Below are positions 1 to 12,042 of a stretch of 64,000 bases of DNA, piece by piece. The position numbers and the translations under genes were made by a program. The notes beneath the pieces were generated by a model. The model saw only the letters and a list, made by a program, of their open reading frames with translations. It did not search any database and was not told where the DNA came from. The DNA comes from Nelumbo lutea (lineage: Eukaryota > Streptophyta > Magnoliopsida > Proteales > Nelumbonaceae): NCBI GenBank assembly GCA_022828595.1, contig JAKGHH010000008.1:23738378-23802377 (forward strand). The letters are read 5' to 3'. Within the stretch, counting starts at the first letter, position 1, and each line of letters starts with the position of its first letter.

Positions 1-1388
1 TCCATGGCCTTGCTAGAATATGTAATATTTGTCTTGATTTTCTTGATTGGATTTAAGCTTACTAGATCACCTAAAGAAGGGTTTGTCTTGGACCTTGAAT
101 AGGGTCCATGAGGGACACTCAAGGGTTGTGATGGTTGTAACTTTGGAGCCTTCAATGTTTGGCTGAGTTTGTTAGCTTAGGATCTTCTTCCGTTGTAGAG
201 TCTGCTATTGACTGTATTTGGTTTTTAAGCGATGGGCTTGATTAATCGATGCTTAATGATTATGGTTATCTTGGGGTAGCTACTCTTCTCGATTATTGAG
301 GTAGTTGTGCTAAGTTGTTGGGCAGTTAGGGTCCCAACCCTATTGCTTATTCAAGTAGCTCGAGTGATGTTTTTGGTTTCCTTCGGATCAAGGGGAGGTG
401 TTCTTGGGCAGTTACTTGGCTCGTCTACTGAGATGATCACGTAGGATGATTGGACATTTGGAATCTTGTCTAGCTATTGAGGTGTTCCTTGGTCACCGTT
501 CCATAGGGTAATGAGGTAGTCAACTTGATACTAGAGGTTCTCAATTTGTTCTTGTGTGGTAGGTTGGACCTCTCGAGTTGGTTGTTGAAGGTTTAATAGA
601 TGAGGTTGGTTTTTTGCGGCTGTAGAGACCTGCTAAGAAGGGACTAATTTTGGGAGTTTCTATTGGTATTGGTGTGTGTCTTTGGAGTCATGGTAGTTTG
701 GTTGATGTTGGTTTTTAGGGTGGTCCTTTGTGGTTGTGGTTCTTAGGGTAATTCTTTGCGACTGTGGAGACATGTTGAGAGAGGGGCTAATTTTGGGAAT
801 TCCTATTAGTATTGTTGTGTATATAGAGTCATGGTGGTATGGATTTTTTCTCGTTTCCCATAATGGAGTCAATCTGTTGCAATCCAAATTAATAGACAAA
901 TATAATGAAAGAGGGTGGACTAAGGTGAGCGAATGAACTGAGCTACTTCTGAAGACTTGCAAAATGGTAAGGAGTCCTAAGGTGTGTCCCCAAGTGAGCT
1001 CTCAAATTCTTAAATCAATAGATGAACAAGAGATCGATGGCTTGAGCAAAGGAGGCTGGTCTGTGATGGAAACAAGAAAGCAAGGAAACTAGAGGGCGTT
1101 GTATTATGTATATTGTTTTTTCAAAGATACCATACCTATATATAAAAGAGATGTTGTGCTTATTTAGGAGTCCTAGTCCTATTGGGAGACAACTATTGAG
1201 CCTGGGTTCACAATGGCTTATCATTTATCTTAGCATGCCTTGTGCATCTGAATGAGGCTGACTTGTTGGATTGATAGTTGGGTTGGTTGGGATTACTATG
1301 GAGATCTTTGGTATATTCTAGGACATGTGATGGCATGGGTTTGGCCACGCATATGGACCTCATCATGTATATCTAGAGTTTTCAACCA
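1..1388. other. Intergenic DNA, no gene recognised
   Basis: The only open frames here are short, overlap on both strands and resemble nothing I know. The composition (T/G-rich, with phrases recurring at intervals) suggests old repeat-derived DNA. An internal duplication near 612-842 is listed separately. Confidence 0.5.
612..842. repeat. Diverged direct repeat, period about 142 bp
   Basis: A block starting at about 614 (ttgcggctgtagagac) recurs at about 756 (ttgcgactgtggagac). Both copies continue with similar text: a 'ctaattttggga' phrase, then 'gtattg' and 'gagtcatggt'. Copy differences show it is old. It overlaps short open frames that are probably chance. Confidence 0.6.
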
Positions 1389-1834
1389 ATGGTGCCACTT
1401 TTTTTTTCAAGTTTGATAAATTTAATAACAAATATACTAAAAAGGATATTAAAACCAATTGAGGGCTGGCTCGTTGGTGTGCTAACTGGGTTGTATCAGC
1501 ATCGACGCGGAATCAAGTCCCGCATCCAACACTTTAGGGGGGAAAAGGGTAAAGGGGAAAGTTATGGGTGTTTAACAAAAAATCTTGCTTCATTCTACAA
1601 AAAAAAGCGGATATTAATGTTTGAATGCTCAAAGTCTCAATATTTAGCGTTCCGATGACCCTCAAATTGATATATAAGCCAACTTTACTAATCGGTAGAG
1701 TATTAACTTTTACATGCAATCATGTACATTTTATACATGTTTTCTACCTTCTTCTTCATTTTTTGTTCTAAATCAAACACAACCTTGAATTAATAAATTT
1801 GGATTACCAGATTAGATTCATATTTGATCCAATT
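1389..1834. other. Intergenic DNA, nothing recognised
   Basis: There is a short open frame but no domain, splice pattern or family resemblance. The stretch directly abuts the hAT-type MITE that follows. Confidence 0.4.
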
Positions 1835-1842
1835 ATAAATAG

Positions 1843-2401
1843 TAGGGCTGTTCACTGGTCGGGTTGGGTCGGTTTATTGGCGCTTTTCCAACTGACCCGA
1901 CCTGGTCGGTTTACCTAGAAATGAAACCGAAACCAACCCAATACAAAGTAAAACCGACCTGGTCAGTTTGAATCGGTTTGGGTCGGTTTTGTGACTGATT
2001 CTCTTGGTGTGAATGGTAAAGGATTCAAGTTTAACAAAGCAAAGGCTGGATGCTTGGAAATTAAAAATGATTTGATGGATTAAAACTGATATTTTATATA
2101 TAAGAAATTTTATATATAATATGTATATTTCTGAAATAAAGCTGAAATATATATGTTTCCACAAATATATATCTGAAATATATATTAAAACTGAAATATA
2201 TCATATATATATATCTAAGTCGGTTCGGGTCGGTTCGATTTCGGTTTTTATGTATTTGAAATCGAAACCAAACTGAACCATCGGTTTATGTTTTTTGATA
2301 ACCCAAAACCAACTGGTGCTGAAGAAAAATTGGCCAACTCAGATTGGATCAGACCGGGTTGGTAGATTTAATCGGTTTGGGTGTTGTTACGAACAGCCCT
2401 A
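1843..2401. mobile_element. hAT-type MITE, family A, copy 1
   Basis: A 559-bp non-autonomous DNA transposon. It starts TAGGGCTGTTC and ends with the exact inverted repeat GAACAGCCCTA. The 8 bases ATAAATAG flank both ends (1835-1842 and 2402-2409), a perfect 8-bp target-site duplication. An 8-bp duplication with a YAGRG-type terminus is the hAT superfamily signature. Sub-terminal sequence is rich in 'ggtcggtt' motifs in both orientations and the centre is AT-rich. There is no transposase, so it would need a hAT transposase supplied elsewhere. The same family recurs at 36830-37442. Confidence 0.88.
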
Positions 2402-2409
2402 ATAAATAG

Positions 2410-3338
2410 ATATTGAATTCGAAATAAGTTGAATAAATTTTGGTCTAACCAATTGGAGACACTTTTGCTTTCTCGTATCCAATTAACCCACTAAAAAGAA
2501 TCCAATTATCCAAGCATCTCTACGGTGAATGAAGAAATGACCCTAATTCCATAATTTGTCACAATCAAGCCATTTCTGATGTCTAATTAACTGTTTAAGT
2601 TATTGTTGACTTGGATATTTCCATGGATTTCATTGTTACCTTTTGACTTTGAAACACTTGATAAATGGGGCCATATAGTGGGACCCTTTACCCACTACAT
2701 GCATCTCCGACCTCATGTTAGGCATACTATCATCATACCATGTCTTTCACACTTTTCACATATAAATGTGAACCACACATACATACAATTCACATGGATC
2801 CCCTCCGATCAAAATTGTTAAATGTTAAATAATCTTAAGTGGACGGCCAATTGGTAAAAAAAGTTGAAATCTTCTACGCGTATGTCAGCTTAATTGGCCC
2901 CATTACATCCTGGACGGTTCCCAACCAATCATGATATGACACGTCAGTATGGCATAGGACCCACATCTACGAAACCTAGACCTACTTGGCGTACCCTGAT
3001 TATGGGTAGACTGTAGAGGTTGCATCAATGTTTTGTTGCCGATTTTATTGTCTGGTTGAAATGGATGACTCTCTGTCAAAAATAAAAAAAATAATTAAAT
3101 AAAAATTAACTAAAAATTTTGAATAAGTCGAATGGATCAATAATTCAATTAGTTGGGTTAATGAAATATTGATCGATTAAGAATAAAATAGAACCGATTG
3201 GACGATTTTTAGACTGAACGATGGGCTGTTTGGATCAGTGACAGTTCGAAAACCATGATTTGCATTACCATGGCTATGGTTTATCATACCGTGTCTGATA
3301 GAGAGATGACCAGTGAGTAGTGACTTACAAAAAGAAGG
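2410..3338. other. Intergenic DNA, nothing recognised
   Basis: AT-rich sequence without a supported gene. The open frame at 2603-2821 has no recognisable domain. Confidence 0.4.
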
Positions 3339-3339
3339 G

Positions 3340-3815
3340 TAAATTATATATTAATAACTTATACTATGAGGGTAGTGGCAATAACTCCTAAATTTTTATT
3401 TGTGACAAAAACCTTTTAAAATTTCATATTCTGATTAAGATCTTCCTCTATTAACATTCACACTTTTTATCTAGCAACATTTTAACATTAGTAACGGGGT
3501 TCGAAATCACATCTCGTCTAGGGTTTATCTAGTTACGTGCCAACCGAGCCACTCGATTGTCGATTGGTTATTAAAATAAGTAGGGTTGTGGTTCAATTTA
3601 GTGTTTTTTTTTGTTTATTACTAGTTTAGTCCATATTTCAATTTTAGGTTTTCGTATAATTCTTTTATCTTCTTATTTCAAATTTTTATAGAAGTTTGTT
3701 GAATGGATATTTTGATAAATTAACTTTTCTGTCAATTAATTTAACGGAAATGGGGTCAGGGAATGTCACGAAATGAAAGTTTAATGGCTAATTCCCACTA
3801 CTACTAAACTTAAGG
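3340..3815. repeat. Foldback (inverted) repeat, about 476 bp
   Basis: The left arm (from 'gtaaattatata' near 3340, through 'gggtagtggcaataactc' to 'tttgtgacaaaaacc') is matched in reverse complement by the right end (about 3745-3815, ending 'taaattatatgg'). The arms are diverged and the middle is AT-rich. The layout resembles Mutator-like or foldback MITEs. I could not fix the target duplication. Confidence 0.5.
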
Positions 3816-3917
3816 TAAATTATATGGTCTTCCCCCAAAAATGAACACAAATGAAATGGAATGGCTGTAATTGACTTCTCATTTCTCAGCTCAATCCTTT
3901 CTCATCAGCAATTTGTA

Positions 3918-3927
3918 AATATATATA
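3918..3927 (+). promoter_or_regulatory. Probable TATA box of FAD6
   Basis: A TATATATA core lies about 125-135 bases before the FAD6 ATG at 4052. That would put the start of transcription near 3950 and give a 5' leader of about 100 bases. It rests on position and sequence only. Confidence 0.4.
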
Positions 3928-4051
3928 GTTAGAAAAGCATAGATATGAGTCTGCGAGACCCTGTTTTTCTCGTCCACTTATCTGCTTCTGTTCCTTATTC
4001 TTCCTCACCATTGAAGGGGCCTTGTGAATTGGAATTTCTGTGCTTCTACTC

Positions 4052-7000
4052 ATGGCGTGCAGACTTGCAGACTCGGGATTCCATTTCATAGTACTCTCTA
4101 TACCTATCTATTCCATCACATGTTACTTTCTTTTTCTTTAAATTCTTATACATTGTGCATTCTTTGATTTCAGGGCTCCCAGCAAAGGCGAGTTCGTAGT
4201 AATAGGATTGCCTCGCAAAGTTTTCCCGGTATGCATTCAGTTTCAGTTTTGAAGGTGTTCTCGTTTTGTTTGTCTTTCTGGTCACATCCCACAAGTTCAT
4301 TTTGGTTGTTTGAGTAGTTTCTCATATTTTTCTCTACTTGGTTGGTTGATTTAGCTTCTATTTCCAAATGGTTATTCAGGTTATGTTTGAATATTGCGTA
4401 CTGGTATACTTTTAAAATAGATATAGAGTTTTTAATGGTAATATAATGGTCGAGAAACAGAAAATTTTGAGTAAGTAATTGCGAAGACCCTCTCTCTATT
4501 TTGGTGCATTCGAATCAACAGTTACCGTTGCACTGTTTTAACTTGACACCCATTTGAAGGGAAAGGTCTGCATAGCAGGTTTGAGGAAAGGGTAATGTAT
4601 TAGTGTTGATATGAATGAAAGGGGAAGACCTCGTATACAGTGAGAAGCTGTATCTCAATAAAAATAGGTTGCATCACAAAAAACAAACAGGACCCCGCCA
4701 CAACTCAGCTCAACAGGCTAAAAAAACCTGCCCTGCTGCCTTCCTTATTATCTCGTCAACGTTGGTGTGAAAAATCTTGAACTCCTGGAATTCCTCTACG
4801 TCCAGACGTCCAAACAATATCCTCTAGGATGGAAGGACTTTCCTTTCTTGTTTGCCACCAACTGACACCCCAGTTGATTTGGTAAATTTGGCAGTCTTAA
4901 CTATATCCAATATATCAGCTGTGTAGTAAAAATAGCTAAGTCTTGAAGCTATTTAACACCATTGTGATACATGATGGATCCCAAATTTGATTCTTCTGTA
5001 TCTAATGTGCAGACTATTTATGATCTTCTCTACTTGTTCATCCATAAGAAATTTTCCCTTTACTTGGCTCACATTTTGGTGCTTTAGCTTGTTACTTATT
5101 TCTATGTTTATATAGAGAATTAGAGATATATGGTTCTCTCATTGAAATTTCTCAAAAAGGTTGCAATATGTCCCGTTCATTTCAATTGCCTCATAGGCTC
5201 TATGTGGTTATGACATTGCATGTTTGGAAAGGTCTCAGGCTTTTGAAGGCATTTAAATATTTTTTCTTCTTGCCCTTTGTTGATAGGAAGAAGACCAAAT
5301 TGTGTCATTGAAGTCCATTATTATCTTTCTTCATTTGGATTATATTGATCATCACCGAAGTGAGAATTTTCCATCTTTCATGGATTGAGTTTTTCTCAGA
5401 TGTAGAAAGGATGGGTGGAAAATTGATCATGCATTGGAAACATATCATTTGTTTTCCTTGACCAGAAGAGTCTGACCTCCTCTTTACAGGAAGAATTTAA
5501 AAACTAGAATAAAAAGATAATAGTGGACCACTTACATCACAATTTCTTTTATGTCAGATTTAGTTTTATATACTTGAGAATTACTTTTATTTCACTGAGA
5601 ATGCTTTCTATTTTCTTTCTTGAAGGATTAAGTCAACAATATGTGGTATTTTTTTAACAGTTTAACCTAAAGTTGCTTTTTTTCAAAAGGGTGTTTAGTG
5701 CATTAGAATATGTTATTCATTTGTTCTTGTCCTTGAACTGTATTTAAGTATCAGCATTTATTATATTCTTTTTGATTATAGCTTATGATGTTGGTTTTGC
5801 CAACATTGTAGGCACACTAATGCATTTCCTAATCATAAACAGGTATATGCTATGTGAAGTGGGGAAGCCTCCCCAAAGGGGGATCCAATTCTCATATTTT
5901 ATCTCATAACAGAAGGACTGTAATTGTACAGGCTGTGGCAGCTCCAGTTCAACCCCCTACAGTAGACGACAGTTCTGAGCAAAGAAAGCAGCTGGCTGAA
6001 CACTATGGATTTAGCCAAATTGGAGAAGCACTTCCGGAAAATATTACACTGAAGGATATTATTGATACCCTTCCGAAGAAGGTATCCTTTCTTAATATAG
6101 TCAATGGTATAAGAGGCATATATAGGTCAAGGAAGCCACATGTTCAAACATCTGCCAATGGTATATATGATATGCCTTGAAAGATCAACACCCTATGTTT
6201 GATTTGTCCTATCTAGAAGAACTCCAAGGTCCTTAAAAAACCAATCAAATAATACCAACTGATGAATCCACTTTCCTGAAATTTTGTTGTATCTTCTGAC
6301 ACTGAATGGTTATGATTATTCATTTGGTCAAATTTTAATACTGTCCAGTGGCTCTTGTTTTCCTTACAAGATTGGATGTCTTGAAGCATTATCTGCATTA
6401 ATATTTTCAATGGAAATCTTATTCCATTGTCTAAAACTTCATGAATATTTTGCAATAAGGTATTTGAGATTGATGATGTGAAGGCTTGGAAGTCGGTCTT
6501 AATATCTGTTACTTCCTATGCGTTGGGACTTTTCATGATATCCAAAGCTCCATGGTATCTACTCCCATTGGCTTGGGCATGGACTGGAACTGCTGTAACT
6601 GGGGTAAGCCCTCTCCTCAATTTCCTCTGTCATTATTGGATCATTAAGACTTCATTTCAATTTCCTTTGCTGTTTATCCCAGGCATCTTATTTCTTTTTC
6701 CTTGTTAAGTTCTTTGTAATAGGCCACGATTGTGCTCACAAATCATTTTCGAGGAACAAACTAGTGGAGGATATTGTTGGAACATTGGCCTTTTTGCCTC
6801 TTATATATCCATATGAGCCATGGCGTTTTAAGCATGACAGACATCATGCAAAAACAAACATGTATGCATTCTACCTGCCTCCATTCTATTAGTTCTGTTG
6901 AAGCAAATATTATATGTTTTTCATATTAAGTCAAATCTGTGTGAGCACATGATGGTTAAATTATTTGGACAGGATAGGCTAGAGGATTGTTTTATCAGGA

Positions 7001-10000
7001 TATCTACATGTCGAACCCTCATTTAATCCTGTCTATGCATGAACATCGTTTGTCTTCAGGGCCTTTGGCATTTCATATCTCCTGGATGGATTTCTAAGCA
7101 AAAAAAGAATAAGGGAAAGTACAAAAAAATCTGACTAATTGAAACCCCTGAACATCTGATCTGTTGCTTTCAATAGGTGGCTGTGAGGATATCTTGAATA
7201 AAATTTAAACAAAAGGGTATATATCCATAGAATTGTTAGGGACATCCAATTGGGGAAATTTTGTTCATTTACATTCCTAGTCCTAGTTGAAAGTTGAAAC
7301 TAGTTATCAACTTCCTATAGAAGATTAAACATGGTGGAGTGTGTTAATTAATTCCTGTATATATCCATAGAATTGTTAGGGACATCCAATTGGGGAAATT
7401 TTGTTCATTTACATTCCTAGTCCTAGTTGAAAGTTGAAACTAGTTATCAACTTCCTATAGAAGATTAAACATGGTGGAGTGTGTTAATTAATTCCTGTTA
7501 TAAGTAAAAATACTGTACTAGGAAATTAATTAATAAGATCAGATATGTCCATTTCATTAAAATTGGAAAGGAGGATGCTAAAACTAATAAAAATAAAATA
7601 TAATGTATCCAAAAAAATGTGGCAGTGGTATTTTGTTTATCAACTTCTACATGTCATCACCTTTTTAATTTAAAAATCCAGCGAGCTCACTGGTAATGTC
7701 TCTTGCTGGTTGTAGCAAAGACCTGGTATCAGTTTTCCACTTTTTTCAGGGTTGGGATGGTTTTAGGGTTCAGGAAATGGGCTATACCCAATTGTATAGT
7801 CCATTTGCCTTGCAAAAGGGGAAACGGAAAGGGTTGGTTGGACCCAGATATATATGAAATGAAATATTAAAGGTTACACCTATAGTGGGGCATGCTTAGG
7901 GGAGAGTTAGATAAAAGCCTTGCCCTTCAGAAAATCTGTGTGAATTAAACCAGCTCAGTCTCAAAGACCTAAATATATCCAGTCTGTCTTATATATGTAG
8001 GAAATTAAGGATCCTCGATTTGTTCTGTTGAGATCTAACTGCAACAATCAGTTATGTTTTTTTTTTTTTTTTTTAAATTCATAATTGCTTAGTGACCCTT
8101 GAACAAGGGACTATGTTCTTAGGGGAGAGTTCGGATAAAAGCCTCACCCTTCAGAAAATCTATGTGAAATAAACCAGCTCAATCTCGAAAACCTAAATAT
8201 ATCCAAACTTATTTGTATATCTATGTAACTAAGGATCCTTTTCCAGATTTTTTAATTCATAATTGGAAGTTCCTACAATATAATTTCTTAATGACCCTTG
8301 AACAATAGAATTTCTCATCTTCGAATCTATTAATTTGTGGTGGACCCTAATGAAAGTGCAAAACTATGTGTCATATAAATCATGGAATAATCCAGTTTAT
8401 AAGTCTAGATTCATATTTTTCATTATTCTCCAAATCACCCTTTCCTTGCTATTCTCTTTTTTAATTATGCTTTTCATCTTGATCTTGAAAACATTCTCTT
8501 TTCTTTGTGCATTTTGTCCAGGTTGTCTGAAGATACAGCCTGGCATCCTATTTGGAGGAAAAAGTTTGATTCATCTCCAGTTTTTCGCAAAGCAATCATA
8601 TTTGGTTACGGTCCAATCAGGCCTTGGATGTCTATAGCTCATTGGTACCATAGTGATTATTCAGACAGTATCAGTCATTACTCATTCGGACATGTTATCC
8701 ACATTTAGTATACTGCTTTCTACTTAGTTTTGAGCACTATTCTGGATTGTTAATATCTCGATTTTTTGCTCCTGGATATCAACATTAATAAACGTCTCAA
8801 TAAATAGGTTGATCTGGCACTTCGATTTGAAAAAGTTCAGACCAAGTGAAGTTAAAAGGGTGAAGATTAGCTTGGCTTGCGTCTTTGCATTTCTAGCAAT
8901 TGGATGGCCGTTAATTATCTATAAAACAGGAGTGGTGGGATGGATCAAGTTTTGGTTGATGCCATGGTTGGGGTATCACTTTTGGGTACTGCTTCTTGCT
9001 CTCTTTATCTTTAGCATTCTTTAAGGCTGTGTTTGGTTTGAAATAAAAGGTAGGGAAACTTACCTTGTATAGGTTTCCCTACCTTCCCCTTCCGTTCCCT
9101 ACCTTTTCTTTCAAACTAAGCACAGTGTAAATGACTTTGATGTTCAAGGAACATAGGTATTTACTGGGATTGGCCAACACTTAACCACTTCACTTGGCTT
9201 ATGGCCTATGGTGCTGTGATCCATGACTCAAGGTCTCCTGCCTGTGTTCTATGCCTTTAATCAGTCTTATGGCTGTAACAAACTAACAATCTGTTCTTAT
9301 CCTTCTTCCAAACCACCAACAAAATATGACAGGTTAAGAAAAAGGTCTCTTAAATGGTAATATCTATGATGCTGCAAGAATTTTGACCAATCAACCCCCC
9401 TTAAATTTTGATGAATGCCAGCTGATTGGTTACCACTTTTATGATTTAAGTTGATTGGTTATAAATTTTTTATACATCATGCCCTTCCGGTATCATAGTC
9501 GGACTCTTGTTAAACAACCACATGCTGCTTTGGTTCTGAGAGTGGGAGATCTCCTAGTTGGAGCCCACCATATCACTTGTCTCATCCTATGTTTCTGCTA
9601 CTTGTGTGGAGTTCATATTCACAAGATAAGACATGGACCTTAGTTCCTTGTCTTATGAATCCAATGTCTGACGTTCTGTGTCTTAATGGTCTAACCCATA
9701 AACATTTGCAGATGAGTACTTTTACAATGGTCCACCATACAGCTCCACATATACCTTTCAAATCTTCAGATGAGTGGAATGCAGCTCAAGCTCAGCTTAA
9801 TGGGACAGTTCATTGCAACTATCCTCACTGGTAATACACCGTTCTTTGCCTGTCTCCTACCCCCCCCCCAAAAAAAAAAATAAAATATATATATATAAAT
9901 AAATAAAATAATAATAATAATAATAATAAATAAATAAAATTAAAAGAAAAAAACTCTCCTATCCAAAAAGAGAACCTTTTTCTTTTGCATGATATGTTGA

Positions 10001-10671
10001 GATGAAAATGTCCTCCACGAGTTCAAACTAAAAAAGATGCAATAAAGCCAAGAGCATTGCTATTATTCAGCAGTCAGAAAATAAAGTAATTGAGGAAGAA
10101 TGAGAAAGAAAAAACATCTTTAGCAATGCTCAATAATCAATTAAAATATTTATTATCTTGTTCCTTCCCTTTTTCCTAGATTTAAATGTTTTCATATATT
10201 AATTTTACTTTGTTGCTTATCTGGAATGATGATAATGGAAGATTCCTTTTGCTGGACAGGATCGAGATCCTTTGCCATGATATCAATGTACACATTCCTC
10301 ATCATATATCTCCAAGGATACCAAGCTACAATTTGCGCGTGGCTCATCAATCTATCCAGGAGAATTGGGGCAAGGTAAACAGATCATTTCCTCTTGATTA
10401 TTACATTTTGTCTTTCTCTTTGAAATCCCTTCATACATGGGGGCTGACAAGTTTCTTTCCTTTTTCTCCTCTTCCACCTTCCACCTCTGATATTCTGCAC
10501 TACCAACAGTACTTGAATGAAGCGACATGGAATTGGCGTTTAATGAAGACAATAATGACAATGTGCCATGTTTACAGCAAGGAGGAAAACTATGTTGCAT
10601 TTGATGACATTGCTCCTCAAGAGTCCCAACCAATTGCCTTCCTTAGAAAAGTGATGCCTGATTATGCCTAA
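4052..10671 (+). CDS. Chloroplast omega-6 fatty acid desaturase FAD6 (10 exons)
   Basis: FAD6 introduces the omega-6 double bond into 16:1 and 18:1 acyl chains of plastid glycerolipids, using reduced ferredoxin; it sits in the chloroplast envelope. My exon model is 4052-4090, 4174-4228, 5843-6081, 6460-6603, 6710-6861, 8522-8644, 8808-8985, 9712-9830, 10260-10374 and 10510-10671. All introns are GT-AG, phases agree throughout, and the total is 1326 nt (441 aa), close to the usual ~448 aa. The start MACRLADS is typical of the family. A Ser/Arg-rich transit peptide leads into the conserved [10 protein letters not shown] region. The three iron-binding histidine boxes are intact: HDCAH (165-169), HDRHH (201-205), HIPHH (361-365). 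Hydrophobic segments lie in exons 4 and 7. Exons 1 and 2 are very short (39 and 55 nt), so an automatic model may miss them. I see no damage. The gene is convergent with the BTB gene downstream. Confidence 0.95.
7217..7498. repeat. Exact 140-bp tandem duplication in FAD6 intron 5
   Basis: The unit 7217-7356 is repeated directly at 7357-7496, and identity runs on to 7498. I saw no mismatch on reading both copies. Perfect identity means a very recent duplication or an assembly artefact. It lies well inside the intron between exons 5 and 6 and does not touch a splice site. Confidence 0.93.
7895..8310. repeat. Diverged ~220-bp direct duplication in FAD6 intron 5
   Basis: The block from 7895 ('cttaggggagagtt', then 'cccttcagaaaatct', then 'cctaaatatatcca') recurs from 8118. 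Both copies end with 'attcataattg' and 'tgacccttgaacaa' motifs near 8080-8106 and 8257-8306. The copies differ at many bases and by indels, so this is older than the 140-bp duplication just upstream. Confidence 0.75.
9025..9127. mobile_element. Small Tourist-like MITE in FAD6 intron 7
   Basis: A 103-bp hairpin: the left side (GGCTGTGTTTGGTTTGAAA...AAAGGTAGGG) is the near reverse complement of the right side (CCCTACC...TTTCAAACTAAGCACAGTG). TAA flanks both ends (9022-9024 and 9128-9130). A TWA target duplication and GGC-type end fit PIF/Harbinger (Tourist) elements. It lies between exons 7 and 8. A related hairpin is at 16336-16457. Confidence 0.72.
9850..9955. repeat. Low-complexity C/A/AT tract in FAD6 intron 8
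   Basis: A short C run, then an A run, TA repeats and (AAT)n repeats directly after exon 8. It is slippage-prone and has no coding content. Confidence 0.8.
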
Positions 10672-10790
10672 ACTTATTTTATGTTCATGGGGTCTACTAC
10701 TTTCATTTTTTCCCCTTTTGATATTATTTTTGGGGTCAAATTACATGTATTCTCTCTTATATGAAGCACAAATGATTCTTTTATTTTGGC

Positions 10791-10796
10791 AATAAA
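10791..10796 (+). terminator. Possible FAD6 polyadenylation signal
   Basis: An AATAAA hexamer about 120 bases past the FAD6 stop codon, after a T-rich stretch. Plant poly(A) signals are loose, so this is only a plausible site. Confidence 0.4.
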
Positions 10797-10799
10797 AAT

Positions 10800-12042
10800 A
10801 GTCAGGTAGGGCAAAGCGGTGATCATCAAAATCCATGCTTTGATTGCTTTCCTCTAGTCGTTAAGACTTTATCAACTCCAATCATGTAAACAGGCCAACT
10901 GCCAACAACTATTGGACCATTTCTTTGTCCAACAACTATTAGACTTGTTCTCTGTGATGCAACAGATTTGATCAGGAATACAATTCCAGGTAGCATTTGC
11001 TTTGTGCCATATAGCTGCGTAGGTCCATTACAGGCTTACAGTGGTAAAATCTTGTATTTTAGATCTCAAGCTATCTGAAAAGAAAGTTATTTGCTTTGTG
11101 CCATATAGCTTCATGGTTTTCCTTTTTTCTTTCTTTCCTAATTTGTTTTCTTTGGATTGAATATGCTTGTTAATTTCTGTTTAACTTGCATAGTTTCAGC
11201 TTCCAATTTCTCATAAATCCTAATCTTGGTGGGGACAACTCAAATTTAATAATATTTTTAGGGACTATGTTTTAGTATTGAATTACAAGGTGAAGGAATC
11301 CCATATTTGATCAGTCGATCTCATGCTCGAACGGTTAACGGAATATTCAGATTTGGTTAATAATATGGTTATGGTGGGAAACAGACAGGGCCCATTGCAA
11401 AAGCTAGTGACGTTCAAAGTACATGATCGCATCATGCTCGTCCCAGGAAATCAGGCCCAACGACAGCAGCTACTTCAGGTGTTCCACATTACCAGTTTAC
11501 CACCCAGGGCCCAGCTTAGCGGTTGCAACCGTTCACATGAAAAAAGGGAAAAAAAAATTCTTCAACCATCTTTTTCCACACCAAAGCTGTTCCAGCACCT
11601 TACCGAGATCGGTTTTGAAGAGTCAAAAGTTGCAGTAAGGGAACCAACTTTGTAAAAAGAAAAGTGGAGAGAGAGAGAGAGAGAGTCCAAAAGAGAAACA
11701 TCTGAGAGCCTTCTCACTTCCCAGTCAGTCCAAAGCAGAAGACTGGAGTAAAATTTCTGAAGTTAATTTGTCTCCAAAGGGGGGACCCTAAAACATATTA
11801 TAGTTTAATAAAACTTCCATTTTGGATCTCAAATAATTCAAGCTGGGGTGGGTGGTTAAGCAATTAGTTGCATTCATTTCTGAGTAACAAATTTGAATAA
11901 CTCTATACAAGCTCAAAATCCAAAATTCACTAAAGGGTGTCAAACCTATTAGATCGACTTGACTCGAATCTCTCAGATTTCTACAACCTATGAGAAAACA
12001 CTTACATGGAATGAGGGAGCTGCCTTGTACAGTTGCACTGAA
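10800..12042. other. Convergent intergenic region between FAD6 and the BTB gene
   Basis: About 1.37 kb separates the two stop codons. It holds a phrase repeated twice (TTTGCTTTGTGCCATATAGC near 10990 and 11090), a short GA run near 11669 and overlapping short open frames with no known domain. Both genes' 3' untranslated regions must lie here. Confidence 0.5.

Noticed and set aside
7217..7498. Tandem repeat considered as a CRISPR-like array
   Set aside because: There are only two abutting units with no spacers, inside a plant intron.
10186..10671. Single long frame across FAD6 exons 9 and 10
   Set aside because: The conserved protein needs the 10375-10509 stretch removed. It has GT...AG borders and no family similarity, so it is an intron that happens to be open.
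11323..11655. 110-codon frame in the FAD6-BTB intergenic space
   Set aside because: No known domain, and a similar overlapping frame exists. It is most likely chance or 3' untranslated sequence.
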